A DNA stretch of 64,000 bases from the NCBI GenBank assembly GCA_004794655.1, contig SMMW01000077.1, positions 682,001 to 746,000 of the forward strand, in the 5' to 3' direction. Source of the DNA: Marisa cornuarietis (taxonomy: Eukaryota; Mollusca; Gastropoda; Architaenioglossa; Ampullariidae). The notes under the pieces are model-generated. The model made no database searches. It saw only the letters and a list, made by a program, of their open reading frames with translations, and had not been told where the DNA came from. The number at the start of each line of letters is the position of its first letter. Position 1 is the stretch's first letter. The translations under genes and the position numbers were made by a program. Of this stretch, positions 53,029 through 64,000 are shown one piece after another.

Positions 53029-54030
53029 ATGTAACCTGCTACGTACCCACAATTCTTTAGACACAAGGCTCATATAGCGGTGTAGTCCTCAGTGTGTAGT
53101 GAAGTGTCTAGTGTACCCATGTTTCTCTAGGCTCCTGCTGTCTATTGTCTTCACCCGACCCTAATATTGCTGTCTAGTGCTGGTATTGTATCCACCCGTC
53201 TAGTGCTACTTCTGACACCAGTCGTCGAGTGCTACGAGACTGTTTTCACTACTCAGTGTTCTGGGGCTGGGTGTTGCTGTTTCTCACTATTCTCTAACAA
53301 TGTCGTTGTCTTGGCTGTTGCAGTTGTTCTCTATTCTCATTCACCAGTTTCCTCGCTCTGTCATATTTTACAGACACGATGAGTTATTCAAGTTGATTTC
53401 CTTCTTACCCGTGTCCCAGCTCACACTCCGTATCAATAGACCCACCGCCGACATTGCCACAATATAATGTTGACAAGAATTCTCACAAGAGGACGGGTAT
53501 GGCGAAGACCTCGAGACAATGGCGGTAAGTTGTGATGACAACAGCACGAGCACACAGGAGGTAGACCCACACTTGACTCATCGCAAACCTTCTTCCAACA
53601 CCGTAAACAGCAAGTGGCGCACAGTGACTGTTGAGAGTCCCGCAACTTGCTCATAACACCCCACCCCACCCCATAAAACCCACCCCACCCCACCCGACCC
53701 TCCTCTCATGTGGACGAGCGCGCGAACGAGGGGATGTCTGGAAGTCTGAGATCAGGTTATCAACAAGACTGATACTTTTCTCAGATTATTACCAAACTGC
53801 TCTAACACTTTTCACGGCTTGTGATCAAGACTATTCTAGTAATTTGCTGGAATATTCCTTGACATTCTCAAAAAGATGAAAACAGTGACCCTGTCATCGA
53901 CCTCAAGAAAGCCGCCTCCAACATTCAGCCGTCCGCTGTCCGTGTAGCAGTCACAGACTGAATGACATCAAGAGCTGGGTAGCTTCGTCTTGTTTTCTTT
54001 CTCCTCATCACCACCCCCCTGTCTTACATG
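53029..54030. other. Unannotated, no gene seen
   Basis: CCCCACCCCACCCC tracts lie at 53660-53700. No gene recognised. A phrase at about 53960 resembling an RT motif was rejected. Confidence 0.55.
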
Positions 54031-54605
54031 TCTACACTAGGAGCTAGTGTCCGAGCTAGGACCTAATGTCTACACTAGGAGCTAGTGTCCAAGCTAGAAG
54101 CTAGTGTATAAACTAGGAGCTAGTGTCCAAGCTAGGACCTAATGTCTACACTAGGAGCTAGTGTCCAAGCTAAGAGCTAGTGTCTACACTAGGACCTAGT
54201 GTCTACACTAGGAGCTAGTGTCCAAGCTAAGAGCTAGTGTATAAACTAGGAGCTAGTGTCCAAGCTAGGACCTAATGTATAAGCTAGGACCTAGTGTCTA
54301 CACTAGGAGCTAGTGTCCAAGCTAAGAGCTAGTGTATAAACTAGGAGCTAGTGTCCAAGCTAAGAGCTAGTGTATAAACTAGGAGCTAGCGTCCAAGCTA
54401 GGACCTAGTGTCTACACTAAGAACTAGTGTCCAAGCTAAGAGCTAGTGTATAAACTAGGAGCTAGTGTCCAAACTAGGACCTAATGTATAAGCTAGGAGC
54501 TAGTGTATAAACTAGGAGCTTGTGTCCAAGCTAGGACCTAATGTCGACACTAGGAGCTAGTGTCCAAGCTAGGGCCTAATGTATAAGGCAGGAGCTAGTG
54601 TGTGT
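54031..54605 (+). repeat. 19-bp CTAG-rich minisatellite, about 30 units
   Basis: The 19-bp unit is CTAGGAGCTAGTGTCCAAG with variants ending in TCTACA, TATAAA or TATAAG. Each unit carries one or two CTAG tetramers in a near-palindromic CTAGGAGCTAG arrangement. Confidence 0.97.
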
Positions 54606-54823
54606 GGCTCTGGAGAAGAGAATATAAACTTGAATGTTATCTCTCATATGTTATTGCTGATATATTTGTGTTGTCTGTCTATTTCTAACATGCGGTCAGG
54701 TGTGTGTGTGTGTGTGCGCGTGTGCGTGCGCTTATTTGTACTTCTAAAACGTAGCTTAGTATTTCCGTATTTCTGACAACTATAGCCTTATATTTTCATG
54801 GAATGTGTGTTGGATTGTGGTCA

Positions 54824-55055
54824 TTGGTGTATAATGTGATGTAGTGTGGTCGTTGGTGTATAATGTGATGTAGTGTGGTCGTTGGTGTATAATGTGATGT
54901 AGTGTGGTCGTTGGTGTATAATGTGATGTAGTGTGGTCGTTGGTGTATAATGTGATGTAGTGTGGTCGTTGGTGTATAATGTGATGTAGTGTGGTCGTTG
55001 GTGTATAATGTGATGTAGTGTGGTCGTTGGTGTATAATGTGATGTAGTGTGCGTA
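54824..55055 (+). repeat. 29-bp minisatellite, eight units
   Basis: Eight exact 29-bp units start with TTGGTGTATAATGTGATG. Starts run from 54824 to 55027. Loosely related T/G-rich sequence continues to about 55260. Confidence 0.97.
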
Positions 55056-55554
55056 TTTATGTGAGACGTGGGCTGGTGTGTGTGTGTATGTGCACCAGCG
55101 GGGTTGGTATGTATTAATATGTATCAAAATGGGATCTGGTGTCTTTCTGTAAAATGTGGGCTGGTGTGTAAGATACAGGCCAGTGTGCTTCATTTGGAAA
55201 AGTCTGTAGCTGGTTTTATAAAAGGTGGGCCGGGGTGACTACTTCTGTCAACTGTGGGCTGATGTGTGTGTCATTGTGTCCTGACCTCTACGATGCTCCT
55301 GACACCCGACTGCTCGTGACAGCAGGTCTCCCTCGCCATTGTGTGAGCACATTCTTGACACGGCAAGGTGCCTCCACAAAAATCCCACTTATGTCTTACA
55401 ATACACAGATTAGCTCCCTTGGCCTGCTGCTCACTTCGTGCGGCCCCCCTCCCCGCCCCCCAATTATCGTTCTTAGTGAGTTGGCCACAGTGAGCCGCTC
55501 TCCACACCCGGCGATGAGAGGCAAAGGGGAGCTGAAGCACCCGATTATAATTGG
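55056..55554. other. Unannotated, no gene seen
   Basis: T/G-rich and then mixed sequence. ORFs on both strands overlap the SINE candidate that follows and are not called. Confidence 0.55.
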
Positions 55555-55770
55555 TCCCCGGGTACTGCAGTCGGTCGGTAAGAATGACTCCGTGACGGTA
55601 CCAGGTCCAGGGTTCGGTACCCTGGGTAGGCACACGGGTATTGGCCCAGAGGAAGGAAAGTAAATTTCCTGTGTGGGCTGAGTATCCTGTTGGAGTACAA
55701 CACTCCAGTGACTAAGCGAATCAGCGGGCGAGAGGATGGATAATAGGCAGAGCTCTGGGGTGAACACACA
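55555..55770 (+). mobile_element. Candidate tRNA-derived SINE
   Basis: A tRNA-like head is suggested by GTCGGTCGGTAAGAATGAC (A-box region, about 55570-55588), ACTCCGTGACGGT (anticodon-stem region) and GGTTCGGTACC (B box, 55611-55621) at tRNA-like spacing. An unrelated body of about 100 bp follows and runs into the (CA)n at 55767. The head does not fold cleanly as a functional tRNA. Target duplications were not found. Confidence 0.45.
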
Positions 55771-55820
55771 CACACACACACACGCGCGCTCACACACTCA
55801 CATTCACACTCACTCACAAT
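55767..55820 (+). repeat. (CA)n microsatellite
   Basis: CA run with CGCG and TCACACTCAC interruptions, at the 3' side of the SINE candidate. Confidence 0.9.
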
Positions 55821-56714
55821 CAATTAAAAAGGAATGATGGGATAGCGAGAGGTACCAATTTTGACATGAAAGGAAGAGAGCTATCAGTCCGCTGATTGCT
55901 GACTCGGTTTTTATGTTCCGGATAAAAAGATATGGACGTCACATCGCCCGTTCGCACGTGTGTGCGCATACCCGGTTATGGCTACTACAGATGAAAGGGT
56001 CACAGACTGCCTCCTGGCGGCCACAGATGAAAAGAGGCCGAGCCGTTCCTACCTGCGTGGTAAAATAATTAATAAAGGTCCGGCAAGGGAAGTGTTACCG
56101 CGTAATCTCCAAGCCTCTGACCGTCTGACGAGGGCCGCTGGGCCCCGCTGCTCCTTTGTCGCTGCTAATAGATTCATACGCCTGGGACTTTGTGCGAAGA
56201 TGTTTGACCAATAAAGGGCTCCCATCAACACCGGGGAGAGCCAGCAAATGTTTGTACAGTGTACAATGTTTGTACGGTGTGGTATGCAACTTACGCTTTG
56301 TTTGCCTCTGGGGTAGTCCACGTCATAACGGCCAGCGTTTCTTTCTCTCTCTCCCCCCCCCACTTCTCTCCCTCTCTTCCCCCCACTTCTTTCTCCTCCC
56401 CCCACCTTGGGACGGGAGGGGTGAGGGGAAGGTAGAATGGCCAATTGTGAACAAATTTGTTGACTTGTACGCCCTCTGAATCTGTGCCATAACACCGCTG
56501 GTTCCCCTTCGTTGTGGACAATGTTGTTAGTCTAACTACTTACTCTAAGCTGAACTTTAACATGTGGACATTTCAATCAGCTCATTTCACTTACACTAAC
56601 ATCTCTTGAGATGTTTAATGTCTTGAAACTGCCCTGAAGTCTTAATGTTGTAAATCAAAATACTAACCGTATAGGACGTTGGTGTAAAACCGACCATAGT
56701 TGTCAAAGTTTTCT
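55821..56714. other. Unannotated, no gene seen
   Basis: C-rich and CT-rich tracts lie at about 56340-56405. No gene recognised. Confidence 0.55.
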
Positions 56715-58260
56715 ACAGACAGACAGACAGACAGACAGTCATTCAGTTGCCTGGCACCTGTCGTTGGGGGAATCACATGGATAGACGCGGCAGCTGACAG
56801 GGCCCGCCACTCTTGCCTATCGCCGTGATATAGCCCTAGTTGCTGACACGGCGTTAAACACAAACAAGCAAACAAACAAACACTCTTGCCTATTGTGGGC
56901 GATAGTCAGCAGGTCCTGTACAGGACGACCAGTCCAGTCTTTGACTTTCGTAAACCAGTTCTTTCTCTGACCACCGCATGTGTCCATCTTGTTTCTTACA
57001 AAGTCGTTGGTTTTATGTTCTTTGTATGAGATCCGGAGCAGCCTCCTCAGACACTTGTTCTCCAATGCCTTGATTCTCCTTTCCGTGTCGGTGAGCACAG
57101 TCCACGTGTCACATCCGTAGAGCAGGATCGACACTACCAGGGATTTGTATAGCCTGTACTTGGTAGTGAACCTTATCTTGTGGCTATGCCAGATCCTATC
57201 TAGCCTAGCCATTGCTGCTGTTGCTGTTGCAATCCTGATGTGGATATCTTGCGTGGAGCTGCCGTCCTTGGAGAGGGTGGCTCCCAAGTACTTGAAGCTG
57301 CTTACCTCTTCGAGCTGTACCCCGTTCATAAAGATCTCTGCTTTGCCGTTGCCATTGATACAGAGATTCAACAACTTGGACAAGCCGTCTTCGTTATTGA
57401 ATTTCCGCATCACATGACATAGCTCCTCGTCAAATGCTTTCTTAAAGTCAATGAAGTTGTGGTTAAGGTCCCGCTGATGCTGAAGTTGCTATTCTATAAG
57501 AAGACGACAGTTGAAGATCTGCTCAACTGTGCTTGTACGTGGTTTGAAGCCAGCCTGTTCTTCTGCTAGCAGCTCTTCTGCGGTGGTTCTGATGTGGTTT
57601 TGTATGACCTTCAGCATGACTTTGCTTGGGTGACTGATAAGGCTTATATTTCTGTAGTTCTGACACTGTTTGCTGTTTCCTTTCTTTGGGAGGGGTATGA
57701 TTAGTGACTGCGTCCATTCTCTGGGCCATTCCTTGCTGTCTTCGATGACTGAGATTTTCTGCTGGTCTGTCTAAGTGAGGGTCTTTAGAAGTCGGTAGGA
57801 CTTTTTGTTGTCACCTCGTGCCATTCCAACCTCTATGTCCCGGCACTGATTCTCGATCCAGCACTCCCTAGCTGCCTTCATCCCTTTCTTGATGGCACAG
57901 TTCACTTCTTTGTATTTGGTGGCTGCTTCTGGTTTGCTTTTCTTTTCTCTCTTCAAGGCCCTCCTTTGGTCACAGAGGTCTAGGATGTCTCAGCTTCAGG
58001 TTCGTTAGAACAAGGTCATGGTCGCTGCCTATGTCATCGCCTGGGTACTTCCTTGTCTTGGCCTTGTTGATGATTGATTCTCGGCAGTAGGATATAGTCG
58101 ATCTGATAATGGACCAATCCGTCTGGTGAGTGCCACGTGGCCGTCCTTGATTTCTTGTGGGGATATAAGGTGTTGTCTAAGGTGAGTCAGGCTCTGCGCA
58201 AACTCTAGGAGTCTGATTTCTCCACCCTTCCTGCCCGTTTACTACGGTGGGTGTCATCTG
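56715..58260 (-). mobile_element. Deleted RTE-like LINE (EN-RT-C-terminus)
   Basis: Minus-strand pieces occur in the order of a LINE ORF2. Endonuclease end: HSPDGLVHYQIDYIL, then DDIGSDHDLVL, in different frames at about 58150-57990. Linker: 57956-57771. RT start: EWTQSL, then PLPKKGNSKQCQNYR, SHPSKVMLK, EEQAGFKP and FIDFKKAFD (57740-57440). Post-RT: SFKYLGATLSKDGSS, LYKSLVVSILLYGCDTWT, CLRRLLRISYKEHKTNDFVR and DWTGRPVQDLLTIAHNRQEW (57320-56815). The RT palm with the YADD/FADD block is deleted, as are a linker block and the GHVTRH block. Several stops and frameshifts occur. The 3' end is a (GTCT)n run at plus 56716-56739. It is inactive. Confidence 0.9.
56821..56880 (+). mobile_element. 60-bp truncated retroposon with 13-bp TSD
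   Basis: CACTCTTGCCTAT stands at 56808-56820 and again at 56881-56893, flanking exactly 60 bp. The insert ends in GCGTTAAACACAAACAAGC and a CAAA run. It interrupts the LINE C-terminal coding stretch, whose residues resume in frame outside the insert (HNRQE / WRALS). It is a 5'-truncated SINE or LINE 3' end that landed in the older LINE. Confidence 0.9.
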
Positions 58261-59247
58261 AACTAAGCTACCTACAGTACTCCCGAGATACGACCTTCAC
58301 ATTCTGAGTACTCCCGAGATACGGCCTCCAGTTGTTAAATACTCACAAAATACGGCCTCCAGAAGCTCATTTTCTGTCTTGCAATGTCGATTTTGTATCG
58401 GTCAATGGAGTTACTCGTTATCTATTACTATCTTCAGGAACTGAGGACTCGCTGGGTTCTAGGTATGGCAGCTGCAGGCGGTTCTATTCTCACTTGTAAA
58501 TTTATTTTGACAAATTGCCTGATGGAAAGAAAGAGAAAGTCTAAATCTTGCGATGTTAATGGTTGTTACGGACAAACTTCCTTTGACAAATGGTTTAGAG
58601 TCGGGGGCGGAATGAATTGTACTGGGGTAGACAACTGGTTGAGTAACACGAGGTCCAACTTGTCAAATGCTGGACGATCGCCCACCCCACCTACCCTACT
58701 AACTCTGTACCTCTACATCGTGTGAGTAGCAACCAATCCCGTGACTACCTCTGTAGCCTGTCATAATAAAAACCTTTGAACACCTCTGACTGTAAATCGT
58801 GTGGCAATGTCTAAATTCTGTGCATACCACTCAAACCTATAAATACTCTAGAAATTATGTCAGTGCTTCTGAATCCTATAAACACATTTGATCGTATTAC
58901 GATCTATAAAGTACGAACACTTTTGTAAAAGTCGTATGAACGAATAACACTTCTAAATATAGCAAATGCACAAATAATAATTACATAAATTATATGAATA
59001 AAAAATACTTACTATGTAAATCAGGCGAATATTTCTTGGTAAAGTTTTGTTAAACCGTCGGTTTACTCAACTTGTCTGAAAGCAGCGCCAACCCACCACA
59101 GGAACTATTTTTAGCTCATCAGCCCCTGGGTATGGTTTCATGAATTACAATTCTTACTCCTTTTATTAAAATAATAGAAATAGTTTAAATGAAATAGTGT
59201 TCATTTGAGCTTACAAAAAATTTCCTCATGATGTTATATAATTCGTT
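58261..59247. other. Unannotated, no gene seen
   Basis: An unrecognised plus ORF (58384-58725) and AT-rich DNA (58780-59230). AATAAA on the minus strand at 59162-59167 lies about 80 bp below the candidate exon at 59248-59476. Confidence 0.5.
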
Positions 59248-59476
59248 TCAATGCAATCCGTGTATCAAATCCAAAAGATGACCATTGAAGGCCCTTAGTG
59301 TCAAGTGGACAACCGCTTGACCAAGTTTGACAGTTGTCATACAACCGTTTGATGGAGGAGTGTGGATGTCATAATATAAATACGATCCGTCACCGATGGT
59401 CATGGGGTTGGTGTTTCTCACCACCTCGACCTGGTATTTCATGGAGAGGCCTTGGGTCGCACCAAGAGCAAGGGTC
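59248..59476 (-). CDS. Candidate 3' terminal exon (unrecognised)
   Basis: The minus-strand segment runs from a GCTGCAG acceptor-like site (weak pyrimidine tract) to a TGA stop at 59248-59250. AATAAA follows about 80 bp further on. The roughly 75-residue peptide is not low-complexity (for example KYQVEVVRNTNPMTIGDG, then TTVKLGQAVVHLTLRAF). An in-frame TGA just upstream of the acceptor means that any coding exon must start here. The family is unknown. Chance remains a good explanation. Confidence 0.25.
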
Positions 59477-61756
59477 CTGCAGCAGCTACCCACACCGATG
59501 ATTCAGCTCCCTGCAGGCTGAAGACTACCCCAGGGATACTCAATGGCCTGACTTTCGTCTGCCAAACGAGAACAGACGAGAAGACCAAACAAGTGATAAA
59601 AGGACTTGCAGGGCAGACAGACAGACAGACCAGCAGAGGTAGGTATGCAAGCAGACAGACACACAAAGAGACTACCATGCACTCAGACAGGTACTGAGAC
59701 TGAGACAGTTGGGGGGCGGGGGAAGGAAAGAAGGGGGCAGAGAACTGTGATAGGCCACGTACTTGTATTTCGTACATTCAAACGTGTTTGTGGCCTTTTC
59801 CCTCCTTTTTGCAACAGGCTTTTCCTGGCACTCTAACGAATCTGATCTGTAGCTTTCTCAAACGCAACTCAAAGGGTAAAAAAATGCGCGTGCAGACACT
59901 TTTTTATTTTTTTCTGTGTTTTTTGTGCGAAGAAAGCAGCGGGGTTGAGAGAGTCACACTCCGGGCTCCAGTTTATCTCCCCTCTTCACTGCCACTGCCC
60001 GCCTGTCCTACCTCGGGCGCTTATTTTGCCAAATGCTTGCAAAAAATATTTGGCCGCGAATTACAGAGTCACGGCCAGGCTTTCTCATCTTCCGGACATA
60101 TTCTACACGCGGAACAATTTATCAGCCAAGTCGCGTGAACAACACTCACCCACAGAGTTCAAAGAGTAAAACCCTGCAGCTCCGCGTAGTCGACCCTCGT
60201 GCTTGCGGTGCCGGGAGGTAAGTCAACCATTTGGCGACTTGTTCTCTTTTTGCAGACGAGACTTTTGCACGAGAATTTTGTTCGAAGCAAGATTTCTACG
60301 GGGTCGTATTTGTACGTGATTTCCGCACATTTCTGAAACTAATAAACATGCAAGTTTTTGACACAAACAAGCAGGGGGGGCGGTCATTGCTCGCCGTTGG
60401 GGGGAGAGTGGTGCGCGCTCACCTTCCTGTTTCACTGCAAGGGGAGAGAAGTGTGTGTGCTGCACCGCCAGCACGTGCTACTGGTGGCACGTGCGAGGCA
60501 CGCGGGAGGTAAACAAACTTAGCGCCATGATGCCAAAACAGCCATCCCGACCTAACGAGGCGTACCCGCGACAACAAACTCGTCACCGCCTGACCCGCTC
60601 TTCCCAGCAACCACCTCCAGCCCCGCGCACGCGCTCAGGGGGAAGCAATCAGCCAAGAGCCGATAACTACTTTCCACGTGTGGTGGTTTGTGAAGATTCG
60701 TCAAGTCTTATAGTAATGTACCAGTCGGTCGTATGACTGCTGACGGGACCGATGACTGTTTAGGAAAGGGGTGGGGAGGGCAGATAACTCTTGCACCCTC
60801 TGAGGTCGGTGATGGAGATCGGCCTGTGCAACTCACCCCTATTATCAGTTGTCATGGAAACGAAATAGTAAAAAAATGCTCGCTGTAAGACTGGGCTTTA
60901 GTTGTCGGCATGTTTTTTAATTTTTTGGCGGATAACAAACATAAGAAATTATGTAATACACACGTGTTTGTATTATTCTTGAACATTATAGTTAGTGGTA
61001 CCCTACCTGCCGATTTGGACGGTTAGAATTTTGTGTTTGTACCTACTATAGATGGGATTGTGGAGAGAGAGATGCGGCACATGAATCATGTGGATTGTGG
61101 CACGTGTATCATGTTTGACGAGGAGGAGAGAAGCAAAATGATGCAGCCGCTAACTGTTGAAGCTGGATGCTGACTGCTGAGCTGTTGATGTACCCATGTT
61201 TTAGAAGCAGTTTAGCTGATTGCCAGGCTGGCCATGCACCACGCGTGCACCTGGCCTCAGGTAGGAAGGGCTATAGGTGACAGCCACATGCACTACCGCG
61301 GAATCAGGAAAGTTGGTGCTGTGATGACACCTGAGGGTGCTACAGTGTTGTCCGTACCCTGAAAGTGCAGCTAACACATTCACGCTCGCCAGCACACCCG
61401 AGTATGCAACTTACACACAATCCAGTACACGTAAACAGCATACACACACGTACAGCGAACACAAATACCCGTATATAACATACGTAGGCATTTAAAACAT
61501 ACAAAGACACACAGACGACAGCCATCCTACCTACTTGTACACGCAGCCAGGAAGGAAAGGAAGACGACAGTGAGTGAAAGTTATGACAGGAGATTTCAAA
61601 CAGAAATGACAAACAAATGGAAAGATGGAGACGATAGATGGCGCTCACAACGTAGCACGACATCCACGCTGTCAGTCAGCTTAAGCTCGGCGTAACGAGG
61701 GGTTGGGGGGGGGTAAGTGACCTGATCATCTATTACAACGTTTGCACTGAAAGACG
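59477..61756. other. Unannotated; CpG-richer 60.0-60.7 kb
   Basis: A (GACA)n patch lies at about 59616-59632. 60000-60680 is CpG-rich. At 60218-60255 a perfect donor (GAG/GTAAGT) is followed by a good acceptor (TTCTCTTTTTGCAG) only 38 bp later, which is too short for a normal intron. No gene recognised. Confidence 0.5.
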
Positions 61757-62440
61757 TTGGTAGATACCGGTACATACTGGTGGCCCCTTGAGGTAGGCAC
61801 TGGTAAATACTGGTACATACTGGTGGCCCCTTGAGGTAGGCACTGGTAAATACTGGTACATACTGGTGGCCCCTTGAGGTAGGCACTAGTAAATACCGGT
61901 ACATACTGGTGGGCCCTTGAGGTAGGCACTGGTAAATACTGGTACATACTGGTGGCCCCTTGAGGTAGGCGCTGGTAAATACTGGTACATACTGGTGGCC
62001 CCTTGAGGTAGGCGCTGGTAAATACTGGTACATACTGGTGGCCCCTTGAGGTGGGCACTGGTAAACACCGGTACATACTGGTGGCCCCTTGAGGTGGGCA
62101 CTAGTAAATACCGGTACATGCTGGTTGCCCCTTGAGGTGGGCACTGGTAAACACCGGTACATACTGGTGGCCCCTTGAGGTGGGCACTAGTAAATACCGG
62201 TACATGCTGGTTGTCCCTTGAGGTGGGCACTGGTAAACACCGGTACATACTGGTGGCCCCTTGAGGTGGGCACTGGTAAACAGCGGTACATACTGGTGGG
62301 CCCTTGAGGTGGGCACTGGTAAACACCGGTACATACTGGTGGCCCCTTGAGGTGGGCACTGGTAAACACCGGTACATACTGGTGGGCCCTTGAGGTGAGC
62401 ACTGGTAAATACTGGTACATACTGGTGGCCCCTTGACCTG
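61757..62440 (-). repeat. 43-bp minisatellite, about 16 units
   Basis: The 43-bp unit on plus contains CCGGTACATACTGGTGGCCC followed by CTTGAGGTGGGCACTGGTAAA. Right-hand copies have AACACC and left-hand copies AATACT. Because 43 is not a multiple of three and the minus strand of the unit has no stop in any frame, all three minus frames are open and read as a 43-residue super-repeat of Cys/Pro/Tyr/Ser-rich sequence. I list it as a repeat, not a gene. Confidence 0.96.
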
Positions 62441-64000
62441 TTGCACCTCATTTCTAAGCGCAGGTCCATCCTGCTGTGACGAAGGGAGTGTGCTGCTTCT
62501 GATGGCAAGGATGAGGACAATAAAGAAAATAACTCGATGACTGACCCGGGAGTCACTTTCGATGACTAAACGCATTTGGTAGCGCTAGAGAATGAAGGTG
62601 TGTAGACAGTTTCACTATGTTTGTAGCTGTCGGTTTGAAGACTGCTAGAGTTGCCAGAGACCTGTCTGACTCATACTTGTGAAGCCCGTGAAGGAGCGAC
62701 ACGTGTCTTTAGGTTCCTGCAAGGAGCAAGTTCCAGACCAATGTATCACCACCCCTCAAAGTCGATGTCGCAGACGATATGAGCGTTACGATGCCAGCAT
62801 GTGGCCCGAGCTTTTACCAAACACCTGGTATGTGAAGGTCGCCGATAGGTGTGCAGGTGAACTACATTTAAAGTATGATGTGAGATATATATAAATATAT
62901 AAATAGATATATGTGGGTGGGTGTGACTAGAATAGTGTTTGCTGTGGCTATGCTGATATAAAAACTTGTGTATGGGGTATAGGTGGAGTGGAAAGTCTAG
63001 TGGGGTAATGGTGGAGTATTTTGGGATGTTTGTTTTTCCACGTGCATTGGTGCACATGGTTGATTTTGATGGCTAGCTGTGCGCGTGCACTGGTACACCT
63101 GGCCGTCTGGTGTGTGACCTTGATATTCTTGTGTGGCTTATGTGCATGTAGCTAGAGTTCGTGCGTGCATTTATGTGGTCCATCATGCCAAAGGATGGCA
63201 AAGGCTTCTTAGTTCAGAGATGTCTGTTTTCTGTCTGTCCAGGGCTCGATGTCCTTCTATGAGAAAGTCTGGGAGTAGTCTCTCTTTTTTACTTTTCTGA
63301 GCAAAATTCAACTTTCCTGTTGATGTCAAAAGCAAGACCATCATGCGAAAGTTTTAGGAGTGGTCTCGCTCGTGTCTCGCTCATGTCTCGCGTTGTCTCG
63401 CGCTGTCTTGCTGTTCGTCGATACGGCCTCCATCACCCATACAGGCACCTGGCTCAAGAGAGTGACGTGAGCTACTTGTCTCCCTTTATGGTCGCCATGC
63501 TCTTTCTTTGATATGGTGGGCGTGTGTTTGAGCAAGCTTTACGACACCTCAATCAAAACTCTCGTCTTTAATTTACGGCGGGCCAGCCATCGCACTCACC
63601 TCTGGTCTCCAGTTGTCAGGGACCGCCAAGGCGATATCACTCTCTTGACCCAGCAGACGTTGTTGAGGGACAGAGAATAAATAATTAAAGCCTGAACTTA
63701 AGCACAGAAAACAACAACTGGAGATTTCACTTCTGCGCAGTTACAGAGAACATTTATTTGTGGCAGTATTTATTTATCGCCCTCATTTTAAAAGTAGGAA
63801 TTTGGGGGGTGACGTCCTTTGAGGAATGATGGTGACGTACGTGTTTTCATCGGTTACGTGTGAAATGGTTAGTGGGTAATGCACGATGTGGGATATTGGT
63901 GGAGAGCTAGGGAGCATGATGTTGGTGACATGAACATGTAGTAGTCTTGCTGTTCACAGCTCCAGCGTATGAGTAGAACCGGGGCAGTAGAGATGACTAG
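62441..64000. other. Unannotated, no gene seen
   Basis: TATATATAAATATATAAATA lies at about 62884-62904, and a short GTCTCGCTC(G/A)T repeat at about 63362-63402. No gene recognised up to the window end. Confidence 0.6.

Noticed and set aside
53935..53985. Possible LINE RT phrase (LNDIKSW) on the plus strand
   Set aside because: Seven matching residues in an otherwise unsupported frame are not enough.
55565..55640. Functional tRNA gene
   Set aside because: The arms do not pair cleanly and a non-tRNA body follows. A SINE head is the better reading.
60218..60255. Perfect GTAAGT donor followed by a strong TTTTTGCAG acceptor
   Set aside because: The implied intron is 38 bp, shorter than normal metazoan introns, and neither flank shows recognisable coding sequence.

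Overview
This is a eukaryotic nuclear window, most likely from a gastropod mollusc. The reasons are very dense simple-sequence and minisatellite DNA, no operon-like ORFs, degenerate APE-type LINE pieces, and short retroposons ending in GCGTTAAAC plus (CAAA)n, a tail style I associate with molluscan SINEs/LINEs. The species cannot be named from sequence alone. No complete protein-coding gene, rRNA or functional tRNA was recognised. The long ORFs lie inside tandem arrays and are artefacts of unit lengths.

Layout. 1-8 kb: intergenic or intronic DNA with G-tracts, CA/TG microsatellites, a retroposon tail at 3.4 kb and a LINE C-terminal remnant at 5.9-6.2 kb. 8.4-9.2 kb: a 28-bp and a 24-bp array. 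11.4-12.2 kb: a short RT-like relic followed by a 9-bp array. 17.2-21.4 kb: a large block of 28-, 41-, 54- and 65-bp arrays. 23.4-23.7 and 30-30.6 kb: LINE fragments. 32.3-33.7 kb: an 18/56-bp array. 34.6-35.2 kb: a probable retroposon 3' end. 36.9-38.5 kb: a 41-bp array interrupted by a 1,324-bp terminal-inverted-repeat element whose empty site can be read directly. 38.7-44.6 kb: an 18-bp array and then a roughly 5-kb array of a 32-bp unit containing a 1,089-bp tandem duplication. 48-55 kb: several small arrays. 55.5-58.3 kb: a tRNA-like SINE candidate and a deleted minus-strand LINE that itself carries a 60-bp retroposon. 61.8-62.4 kb: a 43-bp array.

Tandem repeats cover roughly a fifth of the window. 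The mobile pieces look inactive and deleted, so nothing here forms a working pathway. Four short minus-strand segments (5.1, 24.9, 34.2 and 59.3 kb) look somewhat protein-like and sit beside splice-like or AATAAA signals. They are weak exon candidates, because ORFs of this size are common by chance in 64 kb of non-coding DNA. The most checkable observations are the precise insertion sites (37069-38392, 56821-56880, 38765-38827), the 1,089-bp duplication, the eleven evenly spaced CTCF-like motifs at 17.7-18.1 kb, and the seven TCACGTGA palindromes.
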